Shown: piece after piece, positions 1 through 8,362 of the stretch | Layout of the letters: every line of letters starts with the position of its first letter | How positions within the stretch are numbered: the stretch's first letter is position 1 | From: an uncultured Clostridia bacterium | GTDB taxonomy: Bacteria; Bacillota; Clostridia; TANB77; CAG-508 | DNA: 64,000 nt | NCBI GenBank assembly: GCA_934130285.1 | Contig: CAKOXT010000004.1 | Coordinates: forward strand, 62,001 to 126,000 | Direction: 5' to 3' | Program-made: the position numbers and the translations under genes | The notes under the pieces: model-generated | What the model saw: only the letters and a program-made list of their open reading frames with translations | The model's database searches: none | Told to the model about the DNA's origin: nothing

Positions 1-5
1 ATTTT

Positions 6-1115
6 ATGGGAAAACACGATAATCACGAAAACAAAAAAAGTAAGAAAGGAATCAAAATCCTTTTTGCAATGGTATTGCTAATAATTGTTGGAATAGGAGC
101 TTTTTTAGGTTGGAAATACATGAATGGTAAGAAAACAATTGAAGTCAATACAAATGTGACAAACGAAGCAACAGAGGGATTACCAGTAGAAGAACCTGAA
201 AAAGAAATAAAAATATTTTCAGGAGTAGATAGACCAATAGCATGCATGATAGATAATCATAGTGATGCATGGCCACAATTTTCAATAAATAAAGCATACT
301 TAGTATATGAAATAATTGTAGAAGGCGGAGAAACCAGACTAATGGCAGTATTCAAAGGTTCAGATGCAGATAAAGTTGGACCAATGAGAAGCTCTAGACA
401 TTATTTCCTAGACTACGCATTAGAAAATGATGCAATATATGCACACATAGGATGGAGCCCACAAGCACAAGCAGATATAAAAACATTAGGAATTAATAAT
501 GTAAATGGACTAGCATATGACACAGGAAAAGCATGGAAAGAAGGAGATGTGTTCTGGAGAATATCTGGAAAATATAAAGCACCACATAATTCAATCTGCG
601 ATTTAGCAACTGTAAAAGCAAAAGCTGCAGAATTGGGCTATAGTACAACTTCAACTAAGAAAAGTGTATTAAATTATGTAGCTGATCCAGTGACATTAGA
701 TGACAAGGCAGATTGCCAAAATGCAACAAATGTAGTAATACCATTTTCAACATTACAAACAGTAAACTTCAAGTATGATGAAACTAGTCAAACATATATA
801 AGATATGCACGAAATAAGCTTCAAACAGATGCAACAACAGAAACAAATATAACAACAAAAAATATAATCATAACAAAAGTGGATAATTATACATTAAATG
901 ATGGAAGTGGAAAAGGCAGACAAGACATAAAAAATATAGGAACAAAAGAAGGATATTACATAACAAATGGAAAGGCTATTCCAATAACTTGTACAAAAGA
1001 CTCAAGAGGAAGTCAAACAGTTTACAAAGATGCCGAAGGAAATGAAATTAATGTAAACGATGGAAATACATTTATTGAAATTTGTCCAACAAATGCACAA
1101 ATAACAATGGAATAA
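6..1115 (+). CDS. DUF3048 (YerB-like) membrane-anchored protein
   Basis: The 369-residue protein starts with a lysine-rich cytoplasmic tail and a single membrane helix at about residues 16-35, followed by an extracytoplasmic domain. Motifs such as RPIACMIDNH, YEIIVEGGETRLMAVF and VGPMRSSRHYF are typical of the DUF3048/YerB family. The biochemical role of that family is not known to me; members are lipoproteins or anchored proteins of Gram-positive bacteria. The gene is complete although it starts only six bases into the window, so its promoter and ribosome binding site are not visible. A hairpin separates it from era. Confidence 0.85.
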   Translation: MGKHDNHENKKSKKGIKILFAMVLLIIVGIGAFLGWKYMNGKKTIEVNTNVTNEATEGLPVEEPEKEIKIFSGVDRPIACMIDNHSDAWPQFSINKAYLVYEIIVEGGETRLMAVFKGSDADKVGPMRSSRHYFLDYALENDAIYAHIGWSPQAQADIKTLGINNVNGLAYDTGKAWKEGDVFWRISGKYKAPHNSICDLATVKAKAAELGYSTTSTKKSVLNYVADPVTLDDKADCQNATNVVIPFSTLQTVNFKYDETSQTYIRYARNKLQTDATTETNITTKNIIITKVDNYTLNDGSGKGRQDIKNIGTKEGYYITNGKAIPITCTKDSRGSQTVYKDAEGNEINVNDGNTFIEICPTNAQITME

Positions 1116-1121
1116 AAGTAA

Positions 1122-1145
1122 AGCCAAGGGTGTTGGCCCTTGGCT
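1122..1145 (+). terminator. Hairpin between DUF3048 gene and era
   Basis: A perfect 9-bp stem (AGCCAAGGG / CCCTTGGCT) with a 6-nt loop lies seven bases after the stop codon. There is only a weak U-rich tail, so it may be a partial terminator or an mRNA stabilising stem. Confidence 0.5.
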
Positions 1146-1183
1146 ATTATTAAAATAATAGTAAGTCTATAAAAGGAGAAAAT

Positions 1184-2089
1184 ATGGCAGAATTTAAATC
1201 AGGATTTGTATCAATAATAGGAAGAACAAATGTAGGAAAATCTACATTATTAAATAATCTAATAAAAGAAGATGTGTCAATAACGGCAAATAAGCCACAA
1301 ACAACAAGATTAGCAATAAGAGCAATTGCAAATAGAGAAAATTCACAAATAATATTCATAGACACACCAGGTATTCACAAACCCAAAAATAAACTAAGCG
1401 AAACAATGGTAGAAACAGCTTTTTCAAGCCTTCAAGATGTAGATGTTATATTATTTATGATAGAAGCAACAAGCAAAGGAATAGGAAAAGGTGATACTTT
1501 TATTCTAGACAAATTAAAAGAAAAGCATAAAAAAGTAATTCTATTAATAAACAAAATAGATTTAGTAGAAAAAGAAAAATTATTAGACCTAATCACGCAG
1601 TACAGCAAAGAATATGAATATGCAAGTGTAATTCCAATTGAAGCCACAAAGAGCAAGTATGCAGATATAGTATTAGATGAAATAGAAAAACTATTAAAAC
1701 CAGGACCAAGATATTATGATGAGGATGAGTATACAGACCAAACTTCAAGACAAATTGCAGAAGAAAAAATAAGAGAAAAAGCATTGAGATTTTTGAATGA
1801 AGAAGTACCACATGGAATATATGTGGAAGTTTCAAAATTTAAAGATAGAAAAACTTCAAAAAAAGAAGACATATATGATATTGAAGTAACAATATACTGT
1901 AAAAGAGAATCTCATAAAGGAATAATAATAGGCAAAGATGGACAAATGCTAAAGAAAATTGGACAGTGTGCAAGATACGATTTAGAAAGAATATTTGGCA
2001 CAAAAATTAATTTAAAATTATGGGTAAAAACAGATAATAAATGGGATGAAAATACACAAATTTTGAAAAAATTTAAGTATGCAAAATAA
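1184..2089 (+). CDS. era: GTPase Era
   Basis: Era is an essential GTPase that binds the 3' end of 16S rRNA during 30S assembly. The 301-residue protein has the P-loop GRTNVGKS near the N-terminus (usual form GRPNVGKS), DTPG near residue 62, NKID near residue 127, and a C-terminal KH domain with the loop GIIIGKDGQM. Length is normal. The ATG has an AAGGAG ribosome site upstream. The order era - yqzL-like - recO is the conserved Firmicute arrangement. Confidence 0.97.
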   Translation: MAEFKSGFVSIIGRTNVGKSTLLNNLIKEDVSITANKPQTTRLAIRAIANRENSQIIFIDTPGIHKPKNKLSETMVETAFSSLQDVDVILFMIEATSKGIGKGDTFILDKLKEKHKKVILLINKIDLVEKEKLLDLITQYSKEYEYASVIPIEATKSKYADIVLDEIEKLLKPGPRYYDEDEYTDQTSRQIAEEKIREKALRFLNEEVPHGIYVEVSKFKDRKTSKKEDIYDIEVTIYCKRESHKGIIIGKDGQMLKKIGQCARYDLERIFGTKINLKLWVKTDNKWDENTQILKKFKYAK

Positions 2090-2128
2090 ACAAAACGTTC
2101 ATAATATTATTAAGAGAGGGATGATAAT

Positions 2129-2227
2129 ATGAATGAACAAAAAGAAAAATGGAATGAATTTAAACAAACAGGAAAAATAGAAGATTATCTAAAATATAGA
2201 GAAACAAAAACGACAGATTCCTTGTGA
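2129..2227 (+). CDS. YqzL-like small protein
   Basis: A 32-codon ORF (MNEQKEKWNEFKQTGKIEDY... ending TTDSL) starts 9 nt after a GAGAGGG ribosome site and sits exactly between era and recO. In many Firmicutes this place holds the small protein YqzL, and the W..F..TG.I..YL.Y pattern seen here (KWNEFKQTGKIEDYLKY) agrees with it. The function is unknown. It probably belongs to the era-recO transcript, and its stop codon lies 13 nt before the recO start. Confidence 0.7.
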   Translation: MNEQKEKWNEFKQTGKIEDYLKYRETKTTDSL

Positions 2228-2240
2228 AAGGATGTATAGG

Positions 2241-2969
2241 ATGAAAACAATCAAAACAACAGGAATAGTAATTACAGAAAATAGTTTAGGTGATTCAGAT
2301 AAAATACTAACAATATTAACACCGAATTTAGGTAAGATTTCATGTGTAGCTAAAGGAGCTAAAAGACCAAAAAGTATGTTAATGGCTGGATCACAGATAT
2401 TTTGCTTTGGAGAATATGTTTTAAGAAAATCAAATGACATATACACAATGCAGAGCTGTGATCCAATAGAAATATTTTATAATATAAGAGTAGATTTAGA
2501 AAAACTAAACTATGCAGCAACAATAATAAAAATAATATCAGATGTAACAACAGAAAACCAAAATAATTATCATATATTAAAATTATTCCTAAATACACTT
2601 TACATAATATCGGAGAGCGATAAAAATTTAGATTTCATTATATCAATATTTAAAATGAGACTATTAAGAATATTAGGTTATTCACCAAATGTTAATGAAT
2701 GTGTAAGCTGTGGAGAAAAAGAAAACTTAGTATCTTTTAGCATAAAAGATGATGGCTTAAAATGCCAAGCATGTAGTAAACAAGACAAAAGTGCAATAGA
2801 TTTGTCTGAAGGCAGCAAATATGCTATTATATATAGCTTAAAAGCAGATCCTAAGAAAATATTTTCATTTTCAATAAGCGACACAGCACTAAAGGAATTT
2901 GAATTAACATCAAGGATATATTTTAATGAAAAACTCGAAAAAGAATACAAAGTTGATAAATTGATTTAA
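2241..2969 (+). CDS. recO: DNA repair protein RecO
   Basis: RecO is a recombination mediator that works with RecR to load RecA on single-stranded DNA in gap repair. The N-terminal half is an OB fold (TGIVITENSLGDSDKILTIL), and the C-terminal half carries a four-cysteine zinc site (CVSC and CQAC near residues 153-180). I chose the ATG at 2241 because the AAAGG at 2227-2231 is 9 nt upstream; the ATG at 2232 abuts that site. Length (242 aa) is normal. Confidence 0.95.
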   Translation: MKTIKTTGIVITENSLGDSDKILTILTPNLGKISCVAKGAKRPKSMLMAGSQIFCFGEYVLRKSNDIYTMQSCDPIEIFYNIRVDLEKLNYAATIIKIISDVTTENQNNYHILKLFLNTLYIISESDKNLDFIISIFKMRLLRILGYSPNVNECVSCGEKENLVSFSIKDDGLKCQACSKQDKSAIDLSEGSKYAIIYSLKADPKKIFSFSISDTALKEFELTSRIYFNEKLEKEYKVDKLI

Positions 2970-3007
2970 AAAAGAGAAAACGGTATATGGAGCCATTTTC
3001 TCTTTTT
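2969..3007. terminator. Bidirectional terminator between recO and the DUF2752 gene
   Basis: A 12-bp stem of AAAAAGAGAAAA and TTTTCTCTTTTT, extended by TGG/CCA pairing, sits between two convergent genes. Both strands end in T-runs, so it can stop transcription from either side. Confidence 0.8.
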
Positions 3008-3377
3008 AAATTGTTGTAATAACAGTAGGAGCCAAATAATTAAAACATGGAATATTTCGCAATACTCCAAATAAACAAGCTAAAATTAGAATTGCGTACA
3101 AAATAAAATTTGGTATATGATACTCCCTTTTTAAAATAAATTTAAAAAAAAGACAATATAATATAAGTGGTATATAAATTACTATTAATAAATTATATCT
3201 AAGAGCTTGATATATATCAAAATGCAATAATGCAAATACAGCGCGTGTGAAACCACACCCTGGACAGTAAAAAGATGTAACTTTATAAAAAAAGCAAGGA
3301 ATTCCAAATATATACATAAACAATATAATTAGAATTCCTAAAAATAAAACTAATATCATTTTATTGTTGTTGTGCAA
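3006..3377 (-). CDS. DUF2752 small membrane protein
   Basis: The 123-residue protein has about three hydrophobic helices and the hallmark FYCPGCGFTRA motif with its two cysteines, followed by a segment typical of DUF2752. The molecular function of the family is not known to me. The start (3377) lies inside the 3' end of the upstream DUF4234 gene (ends at 3361), so the two genes overlap and are almost certainly cotranscribed and translationally coupled. Confidence 0.8.
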   Translation of the reverse strand: MHNNNKMILVLFLGILIILFMYIFGIPCFFYKVTSFYCPGCGFTRAVFALLHFDIYQALRYNLLIVIYIPLILYCLFFKFILKREYHIPNFILYAILILACLFGVLRNIPCFNYLAPTVITTI

Positions 3378-3708
3378 TTTTATTTAAATCTGATTGAACT
3401 ATAATATAAGTTATTATTGCAAGTCCAAATATAGAACAAATTAAACAAATTGCAGAATTATCACTAAGTGCTAATCCTTTTTTCTGTCCAGCTTCATATA
3501 CTTCTTTTGCTACCTTATAATTCCAGTATAAACCATAAATACCACAAGTAATTATTGTGAATATAAGAGATTTTATTCCTGAAAAATCTGGATCATCATT
3601 AGCTCTTGCTGTGTCATCAGTTAAAGTACAGAACCAATAAATTCCATAGATACCACATGTTATAATTGACAAAAGAATACACAAAACAATATTTCTTTCT
3701 TTAATCAC
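3361..3708 (-). CDS. DUF4234 membrane protein
   Basis: The 115-residue protein contains two copies of the motif TCGIYGxYW (near residues 16-26 and 52-62), each within a membrane helix, as in the DUF4234 family. A third helix lies near the C-terminus. The function is unknown. It is first in a two-gene minus-strand unit with the overlapping DUF2752 gene; a GGGGAGG-type ribosome site lies upstream of the start at 3708. DUF4234 and DUF2752 proteins often sit together, in my recollection. Confidence 0.8.
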   Translation of the reverse strand: MIKERNIVLCILLSIITCGIYGIYWFCTLTDDTARANDDPDFSGIKSLIFTIITCGIYGLYWNYKVAKEVYEAGQKKGLALSDNSAICLICSIFGLAIITYIIVQSDLNKIAQQQ

Positions 3709-3803
3709 AAATATATACCTCCCCTTTTATTTATAAAAATAGAATAATACATAATTCGACAAAAAGCAATCTGTTTATAGGAAAAATTAAAAAAATAAGA
3801 AGA

Positions 3804-3832
3804 TTGACAATTTAACAAACAACATATATAAT
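3804..3832 (+). promoter_or_regulatory. Consensus sigma-A promoter of hpf
   Basis: TTGACA at 3804-3809, a 17-bp spacer and TATAAT at 3827-3832, 34 bp before the hpf start. Both hexamers are perfect. Confidence 0.85.
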
Positions 3833-3865
3833 GAAATTACCAAAACGAAAGAAGGAGTGATTAAA

Positions 3866-4402
3866 ATGAACATAAAAATAACAGGAAAAGATTTAAAAGC
3901 AACAGAGGCAATAAAAGATTACATAGAGAAAAAATTAGGAAGATTAGAAAAATATTTTGAAACAACAGATGAGTTAGATGTACAAGCTATGATAAAAATT
4001 GAAAGAGAATTACAAATAGCAGAAATAAGTGCATCATATAAAGGAGAAACATTCAGAGCCGTTGCAGAAAGCAAAGATCTATATGCTTCAATAGATGAAG
4101 ATATGGATATATTAGAAAGACAAATAAGAAAAGCAAAAACAAAGAAAGAAAAAATCAATAAAGACGAAACACTAAGAGTAAAAGAGAATATGCAAGAAAC
4201 AGTAGCAACAATAGAAGGTGAAGTAATAAAAACAACTTATTATGAAATTAAACCAATGTCTATTGAAGATGCAAAATTAAAATTAGAAGAAAGACCAACA
4301 AGTTCATTCTTAGCATTTATAGATATAGATACTGGAAAAGTAAATGTAATTTACAAATTAAAAGATGGAAAGAACTTCGGAGTAGTAGAACCAGAAGCTT
4401 AA
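3866..4402 (+). CDS. hpf: Ribosome hibernation promoting factor, long form
   Basis: Long HPF binds the 30S decoding site and dimerises 70S ribosomes into inactive 100S particles in stationary phase. Residues 1-100 form the HPF/RaiA domain (starting MNIKITGKDLKATEAIKDYI), then a linker, then the C-terminal dimerisation domain near residues 120-178 with KPMSIEDAKLKLE and FLAFIDIDTGKVNVIYKLKDG. The start at 3866 is preferred over GTG 3857 because that GTG is part of the AAGGAG ribosome site. The gene is monocistronic between a perfect promoter and a terminator. Confidence 0.96.
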   Translation: MNIKITGKDLKATEAIKDYIEKKLGRLEKYFETTDELDVQAMIKIERELQIAEISASYKGETFRAVAESKDLYASIDEDMDILERQIRKAKTKKEKINKDETLRVKENMQETVATIEGEVIKTTYYEIKPMSIEDAKLKLEERPTSSFLAFIDIDTGKVNVIYKLKDGKNFGVVEPEA

Positions 4403-4417
4403 TTAGAATTTAATAGT

Positions 4418-4454
4418 AAAACAGTCAGCAATTTTTAAAGCTGGCTGTTTTTTT
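4418..4454 (+). terminator. Rho-independent terminator of hpf
   Basis: The stem AAAACAGTCAGC / GCTGGCTGTTTT with an A/T-rich loop is followed by a run of T residues. Confidence 0.85.
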
Positions 4455-4475
4455 ATACTTAAAATTTTATATATG

Positions 4476-4513
4476 AAAAATCCCAAGTGCAACAGCTTGC
4501 ACCTGGGATTTTT
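4476..4513. terminator. Terminator of the minus-strand gene at 4532
   Basis: AAAAATCCCAAGTGCA pairs with TGCACCTGGGATTTTT around a short loop. It ends the minus-strand transcript 19 bp after the stop codon of the 4532-5137 gene and can also act as a second stop for hpf. Confidence 0.85.
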
Positions 4514-4531
4514 GTTTGGGCTAGTCAACAA

Positions 4532-5137
4532 TTAGATTGATTTGAAGATATGTTCGATCATCCAGTCATCATCAACATTTGCCCATAAAGAACCACTAGA
4601 GCTGGAATCCAGCACCTCCAAAATTTCCTTGTCCGGAACTTTAGCGTATCTCTTGTAAATTGACTTAGTACGAGAACGTAAAGCCTCAGAATTAGGACGA
4701 TGAGAGCTCGAATACAGAAAGAAAGGTTCGAGCAATTTAAACAGGTACATGAAAACATTATTCAGGTTTTTCGGATTTGCCTCACACATCTGCTTAAGTT
4801 TGCTAGCAGGAACATAGTTGGTAAGCCAGCTACGCATGAGAAGAGAAGTGTCATCAGACTCGATCTTTTCTTCAATAATCTGCTTACTCATCTGACGAAG
4901 GCTACTTCTGAATTCTGTGAAAGGGGTCAGACGAAAGTACTGTTCCAAAAGATCCTTCAAATTACTGTCGAATTCAAATTCTTTAAAAAAATTTGAATTT
5001 TCAAAGATGGATTTTGTTGGAAACTTTGCAAAATAATAATTCACACACCACATAAAATTGGTGTCGTGAATAGCAGATACTTTTGCCTTGATTTCCTCTC
5101 GTAATGCCTCAATTTCTACTGTTCTTTTCCGTCGCAT
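4532..5137 (-). CDS. Unknown protein of atypical base composition
   Basis: I do not recognise this 201-residue soluble, mostly helical, charged protein. The nucleotide sequence is visibly richer in G+C and in codons such as CTC, GAG and AAG than its neighbours. It contains the only in-frame CGG codon I found outside the three frameshift sites (codon 3 of MRRKRT, 5129-5131). It is a complete cassette: promoter TTGCGT-17-TATAAT, ribosome site AAGGAGG 9 nt before ATG, and a strong terminator. The foreign composition suggests fairly recent transfer. The plus-strand ORF at 4700-4996 is its shadow. Confidence 0.7.
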   Translation of the reverse strand: MRRKRTVEIEALREEIKAKVSAIHDTNFMWCVNYYFAKFPTKSIFENSNFFKEFEFDSNLKDLLEQYFRLTPFTEFRSSLRQMSKQIIEEKIESDDTSLLMRSWLTNYVPASKLKQMCEANPKNLNNVFMYLFKLLEPFFLYSSSHRPNSEALRSRTKSIYKRYAKVPDKEILEVLDSSSSGSLWANVDDDWMIEHIFKSI

Positions 5138-5187
5138 ACATATATGCCTCCTTTATTATTAATAGTACCACGTAGGTCTACATAATT

Positions 5188-5216
5188 ATTATAACAGAAA
5201 AATAAGAAAAACGCAA
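5188..5216 (-). promoter_or_regulatory. Sigma-A promoter of the unknown gene at 4532
   Basis: On the minus strand, TTGCGT (5211-5216) is followed by a 17-bp spacer and a perfect TATAAT (5188-5193), about 50 bp before the start codon. Confidence 0.65.
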
Positions 5217-5309
5217 AAGTATATGTTTATTCATTACTTTTGCGTTTTGTGTCATTTTAAACATTCATAAATTCTAATTAATAAAACTTATGACTATTTA
5301 AAACTAAAA

Positions 5310-5513
5310 CTATTTGTTAATCATTGAATTTTCAGCTTGTTGAATCATTTTCTTAACCATGTTACCACCTATTTTTCCGGCATCTCTAGCTGAAATGTTT
5401 CCGTTATAACCATTCTTTAAATTAACACCAACTTCGTTTGCAACTTCATATTTGAATTTTTCTAAAGAATCCATAGCTTCTGGAACTAATTTTCTATTAC
5501 TGTTATTTGTCAT
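5310..5513 (-). CDS. Alpha/beta-type small acid-soluble spore protein
   Basis: These proteins coat spore DNA and protect it from UV and heat; GPR protease degrades them at germination. The 67-residue protein has the two family signatures: KYEVANEVGVNLKNGYNG (with the GPR cleavage region) and ARDAGKIGGNMVKKMIQ. The start at 5513 has GGAGGT upstream; an upstream TTG at 5528 overlaps that ribosome site and is rejected. A GATATTGAA/TTCAATATC hairpin (5540-5573) lies in the leader. Expression is expected in the forespore, but I did not find a convincing sigma-G site. Confidence 0.95.
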   Translation of the reverse strand: MTNNSNRKLVPEAMDSLEKFKYEVANEVGVNLKNGYNGNISARDAGKIGGNMVKKMIQQAENSMINK

Positions 5514-5687
5514 TGTATTCACCTCCAAGGTTTAATTAAGATATTGAAAAAACTTAAATGTTTCTTCAATATCTATGATATGTAAAAATGCAAAAATTAA
5601 ACTGGAAATTTTTATACAAAATATTTGAAAAAAAAAGTGGTAATGTTATAATAAGAAAAGATTCAGAAGAAAAAAGGAGAAAAATGT

Positions 5688-6569
5688 ATGTACAAGCTTG
5701 TAGCGATAGACTTAGATGGAACTTTATTAAATTCATATGGAGAAGTTTCAGAAAATACAAAAGAAGAAATAAAAAAAGCAATAAATAATGGTGTAGAAGT
5801 TGTATTAGCATCAGGACGTCCAATAAGTTCAGTTGAAGATTTAGCAAATGATTTGCACGCAAATCATTATTTAATTTCAGGAAATGGTGCTATAGTATAT
5901 GATATGCAAAAATCACAAATAGTATATGATAAATTTTTAAGTAAAGAACAAGTGTTAAATATAGTGAAAATATGTGAAGAAAATAGTATATATTATAATA
6001 TTTATACAGAAAATGAAGTGCTTACAAAATCATTAAACTACAACACATTATTCTATTATAGTGAAAATACTCATAAGCAAGAAGAGAAAAGAACAAATAT
6101 AAATATTCTAACAGATGTATATGATTATATATTGAAATCAAATGATCAAAAGTATTTGAAAGTTACAGTGTGCGATCAAAGTCAAATTGTTTTTGCGAGT
6201 ATTATAAAAAAATTAAAAGCAATAAATGATATAGATGTATTAGATGTATCACATATGTCAAAGAAAATAATAAAAGCAGGAACAGAAGAAGTACTAGTAG
6301 AATATTGCTATACAGAAATAACAAACAAAGATGTAAACAAGTGGACCGCCTTAGAATATATAATGAAAGAATTGAACCTAGATAGAAACGAGATAGTTGC
6401 AATTGGCGATAATGTAAATGATAAAGAAATGATAGAAGAAGCAGGCTTGGGAGTAGCAATGGGAAATAGCACACAAGTTATAAAAGAAATAGCAAATGTT
6501 GAAGTAGGAACTAATAATGAAGATGGTGTATGTGAAACTTTTCAAAAGTATATAAACAGTCAATTTTAA
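5688..6569 (+). CDS. Cof-type HAD-superfamily hydrolase
   Basis: The 293-residue protein is a cytoplasmic sugar-phosphate-type phosphatase of HAD subclass IIB. Motif I is DLDGTLLN (residues 8-15, nucleophile Asp8 and acid/base Asp10), motif II is the serine/threonine in VLASGR, motif III is the lysine before the C-terminal block, and motif IV is GDNVNDKEMI. The cap domain lies between about residues 85 and 205. The start ATG at 5688 follows AAGGAG. An overlapping ATG at 5683 is in another frame. The exact substrate cannot be told from sequence. Confidence 0.9.
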   Translation: MYKLVAIDLDGTLLNSYGEVSENTKEEIKKAINNGVEVVLASGRPISSVEDLANDLHANHYLISGNGAIVYDMQKSQIVYDKFLSKEQVLNIVKICEENSIYYNIYTENEVLTKSLNYNTLFYYSENTHKQEEKRTNINILTDVYDYILKSNDQKYLKVTVCDQSQIVFASIIKKLKAINDIDVLDVSHMSKKIIKAGTEEVLVEYCYTEITNKDVNKWTALEYIMKELNLDRNEIVAIGDNVNDKEMIEEAGLGVAMGNSTQVIKEIANVEVGTNNEDGVCETFQKYINSQF

Positions 6570-6600
6570 TTACATTTTTGTAACAAAAATGTAATTTTTA
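6569..6600 (+). terminator. Terminator after the HAD hydrolase gene
   Basis: ATTACATTTTTG pairs perfectly with CAAAAATGTAAT around a 3-nt loop and is followed by TTTTT. It isolates the HAD gene from the pilus-like cluster downstream. Confidence 0.8.
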
Positions 6601-6620
6601 AATTACATTTTATGATAATA

Positions 6621-6649
6621 TTTACTTAAAATCGACGATGTTGTACAAT
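6621..6649 (+). promoter_or_regulatory. Candidate promoter of the pilus-like cluster
   Basis: TTTACT (6621-6626), 17-bp spacer, TACAAT (6644-6649). It is a moderate sigma-A match (4/6 and 5/6) and the best one in the gap before the 6724 gene, which is the first of a long same-strand series. Confidence 0.4.
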
Positions 6650-6723
6650 AATATCAAGAGTTTTTAAATAAAATAAAGCAATAACTATGTGTAAAAAAAG
6701 CACAAATAAGGAGGAATATAAAG

Positions 6724-7635
6724 ATGGCAATGAACCCAATGCAAAGGAAAATTAGAAATTCTTTTCTTTTTGGATTTCTAGTAGCATTAATTTTAGGAGC
6801 AGTAGTTATAGGACTTTTGATAGTTCAAAATAAAAAGACTCAAGAAGAACTAGTAAAAGCACAAAAACAACAAGAAATAGCATTGAAAGAAGTATATGTT
6901 GCAGAAGCAAGCGCAGAAAAAGATGAAATACTATCAATAACAACAGCTTCACTTCCAGCACAATACGTACCAGATAATGCAATTACAGCAGATAATATAG
7001 AAAACTATTACGCTGATGACGATGAAGCACAAGAAAATCTACAAATGATAGCAAAAATCGCTATAAAAGAAAATACAATATTAACTGAAGACATGGTAGA
7101 AAAAACTGCTGATGCAGCTACATATAGAATGATAGAATATAGCATGATTTCATTACCATCAAAACTAGAAGAAGGAGATTACATAGACATAAGAATTGCA
7201 TATTCTACAGGTGCAGATTTTGTAATTCTATCAAAAATGAAAGTTCAATCATGTAATACAAATTCAATTTGGTTAAAAGTTTCAGAAAGTCAATTATTAT
7301 TATTAAACAATGCAATAATTGAATCTTACATCATTGATGGAACAAAATTATATGCAACACAATATACTAACTCAGCACAAGCTGAATTAAATTCAACATA
7401 TGTTCCAAATCCAACAGTAGTAAGCTTAATTCAAGCTAATAGTTTTACAGAATATGATAAAAATGTTGTAAAAGACGCAAACAGCGATGCAATGGATATA
7501 AGACAATACATTAATTCAGTCTTAGATACTTATACAGATGATGAAAAAACAGATAAAGTAAATGAAGGATATACAACAGAAAAAACAACAGTTCAAGCAG
7601 CAAGGGAAGCATTAATGGGAGATTTAGGATATTAA
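6724..7635 (+). CDS. CpaB/RcpC-like SAF-domain protein
   Basis: The 303-residue protein has a short basic N-terminus, one membrane helix (about residues 14-34), a coiled-coil stretch and then an extracytoplasmic region. In that region, VPDNAITADNIENYYAD and IKENTILTEDMVEK look like a SAF/CpaB repeat, which in Tad pili acts as a periplasmic or cell-surface assembly factor. AAGGAGG precedes the ATG. It opens the cluster of secretion-type genes running to 19519. The family call rests on pattern and context only. Confidence 0.6.
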   Translation: MAMNPMQRKIRNSFLFGFLVALILGAVVIGLLIVQNKKTQEELVKAQKQQEIALKEVYVAEASAEKDEILSITTASLPAQYVPDNAITADNIENYYADDDEAQENLQMIAKIAIKENTILTEDMVEKTADAATYRMIEYSMISLPSKLEEGDYIDIRIAYSTGADFVILSKMKVQSCNTNSIWLKVSESQLLLLNNAIIESYIIDGTKLYATQYTNSAQAELNSTYVPNPTVVSLIQANSFTEYDKNVVKDANSDAMDIRQYINSVLDTYTDDEKTDKVNEGYTTEKTTVQAAREALMGDLGY

Positions 7636-7653
7636 TAAATTTTGGAGGAACAA

Positions 7654-8358
7654 ATGAAAAAAATCGCATTTATAGGATCATATGATAAAACAGATTTTTT
7701 ACTATATGTTGCCAAAATTATGACAGTACTTGGAAAGAAAGTTATGATTGTTGATTCAACAATCATGCAAAAAGCTAAATATGTAGTTCCAGTAATACAT
7801 CCAACTACAACTTATATGACAGAATTTGAAGCAATAGACGTTGCTGTGGGATTCTCAGATATGAATGAAATAAAGACATACTTAGGTTTACAGCCAACTG
7901 AAGAATTCCCATACGACTATTGCCTACTGGATATAGACACATATCAAGGGTATTGTGATTTTGGAGCACAAGAAGCTATAAAAGATTATTTTGTTACATC
8001 ATTTGATGTATATTCACTAAAAAGAGGAATTGAAGCCTTATCAGGGATAGAAGAAAAAATCACACTAACAAAAATCTTATTTTCTAAAGATATGTTACAA
8101 GAAGAAGATGAATACTTAGAATTTTTAGCAATGTCATGTAATATTGAATGGGAGAAAGAAAAAATATATCTTCCATTTGATAGAGGAGATCAAAGCGTAA
8201 TTATAGAAAATCAAAGGACATCAAAAATAAACTTTAGAAATTTAAGTGCACAATATAAAGATGGATTAATCTTTTTAACAGAAGGAATATTAGAGCAAGA
8301 AGGAATCGGCGGAGGAGAAATAAGAAAAGCTGTTAGAAAGATAGAAAAAGGAGCTTAA
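7654..8358 (+). CDS. CpaE-like protein with degraded P-loop (first of pair)
   Basis: The 234-residue protein has a Rossmann-like N-terminal fold MKKIAFIGSYDKTDFLLYVA followed by KKVMIVDS, as in MinD/ParA/CpaE ATPases. The deviant Walker A is altered: the KGGxGKT pattern is replaced by IGSYDKTD. K-T remains, but the preceding glycine is Asp and the signature lysine is gone. YDYCLLDID occupies the Walker B place. It is probably an ATPase-derived localisation or regulatory subunit. The start at 7654 follows GGAGGA at 7644; the TTG at 7642 overlaps that site. The next gene starts 4 nt after its stop. Confidence 0.55.
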   Translation: MKKIAFIGSYDKTDFLLYVAKIMTVLGKKVMIVDSTIMQKAKYVVPVIHPTTTYMTEFEAIDVAVGFSDMNEIKTYLGLQPTEEFPYDYCLLDIDTYQGYCDFGAQEAIKDYFVTSFDVYSLKRGIEALSGIEEKITLTKILFSKDMLQEEDEYLEFLAMSCNIEWEKEKIYLPFDRGDQSVIIENQRTSKINFRNLSAQYKDGLIFLTEGILEQEGIGGGEIRKAVRKIEKGA

Positions 8359-8362
8359 GCAA

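Noticed and set aside
4700..4996. Plus-strand ORF of 98 codons
   Set aside because: It is antisense to the 4532-5137 gene, which has a ribosome site, promoter and terminator; the plus ORF has none.
5514..5620. Sigma-G promoter of the SASP gene
   Set aside because: Some CAT..TA-like boxes exist on the minus strand but none has a fitting upstream box at 17-18 bp.
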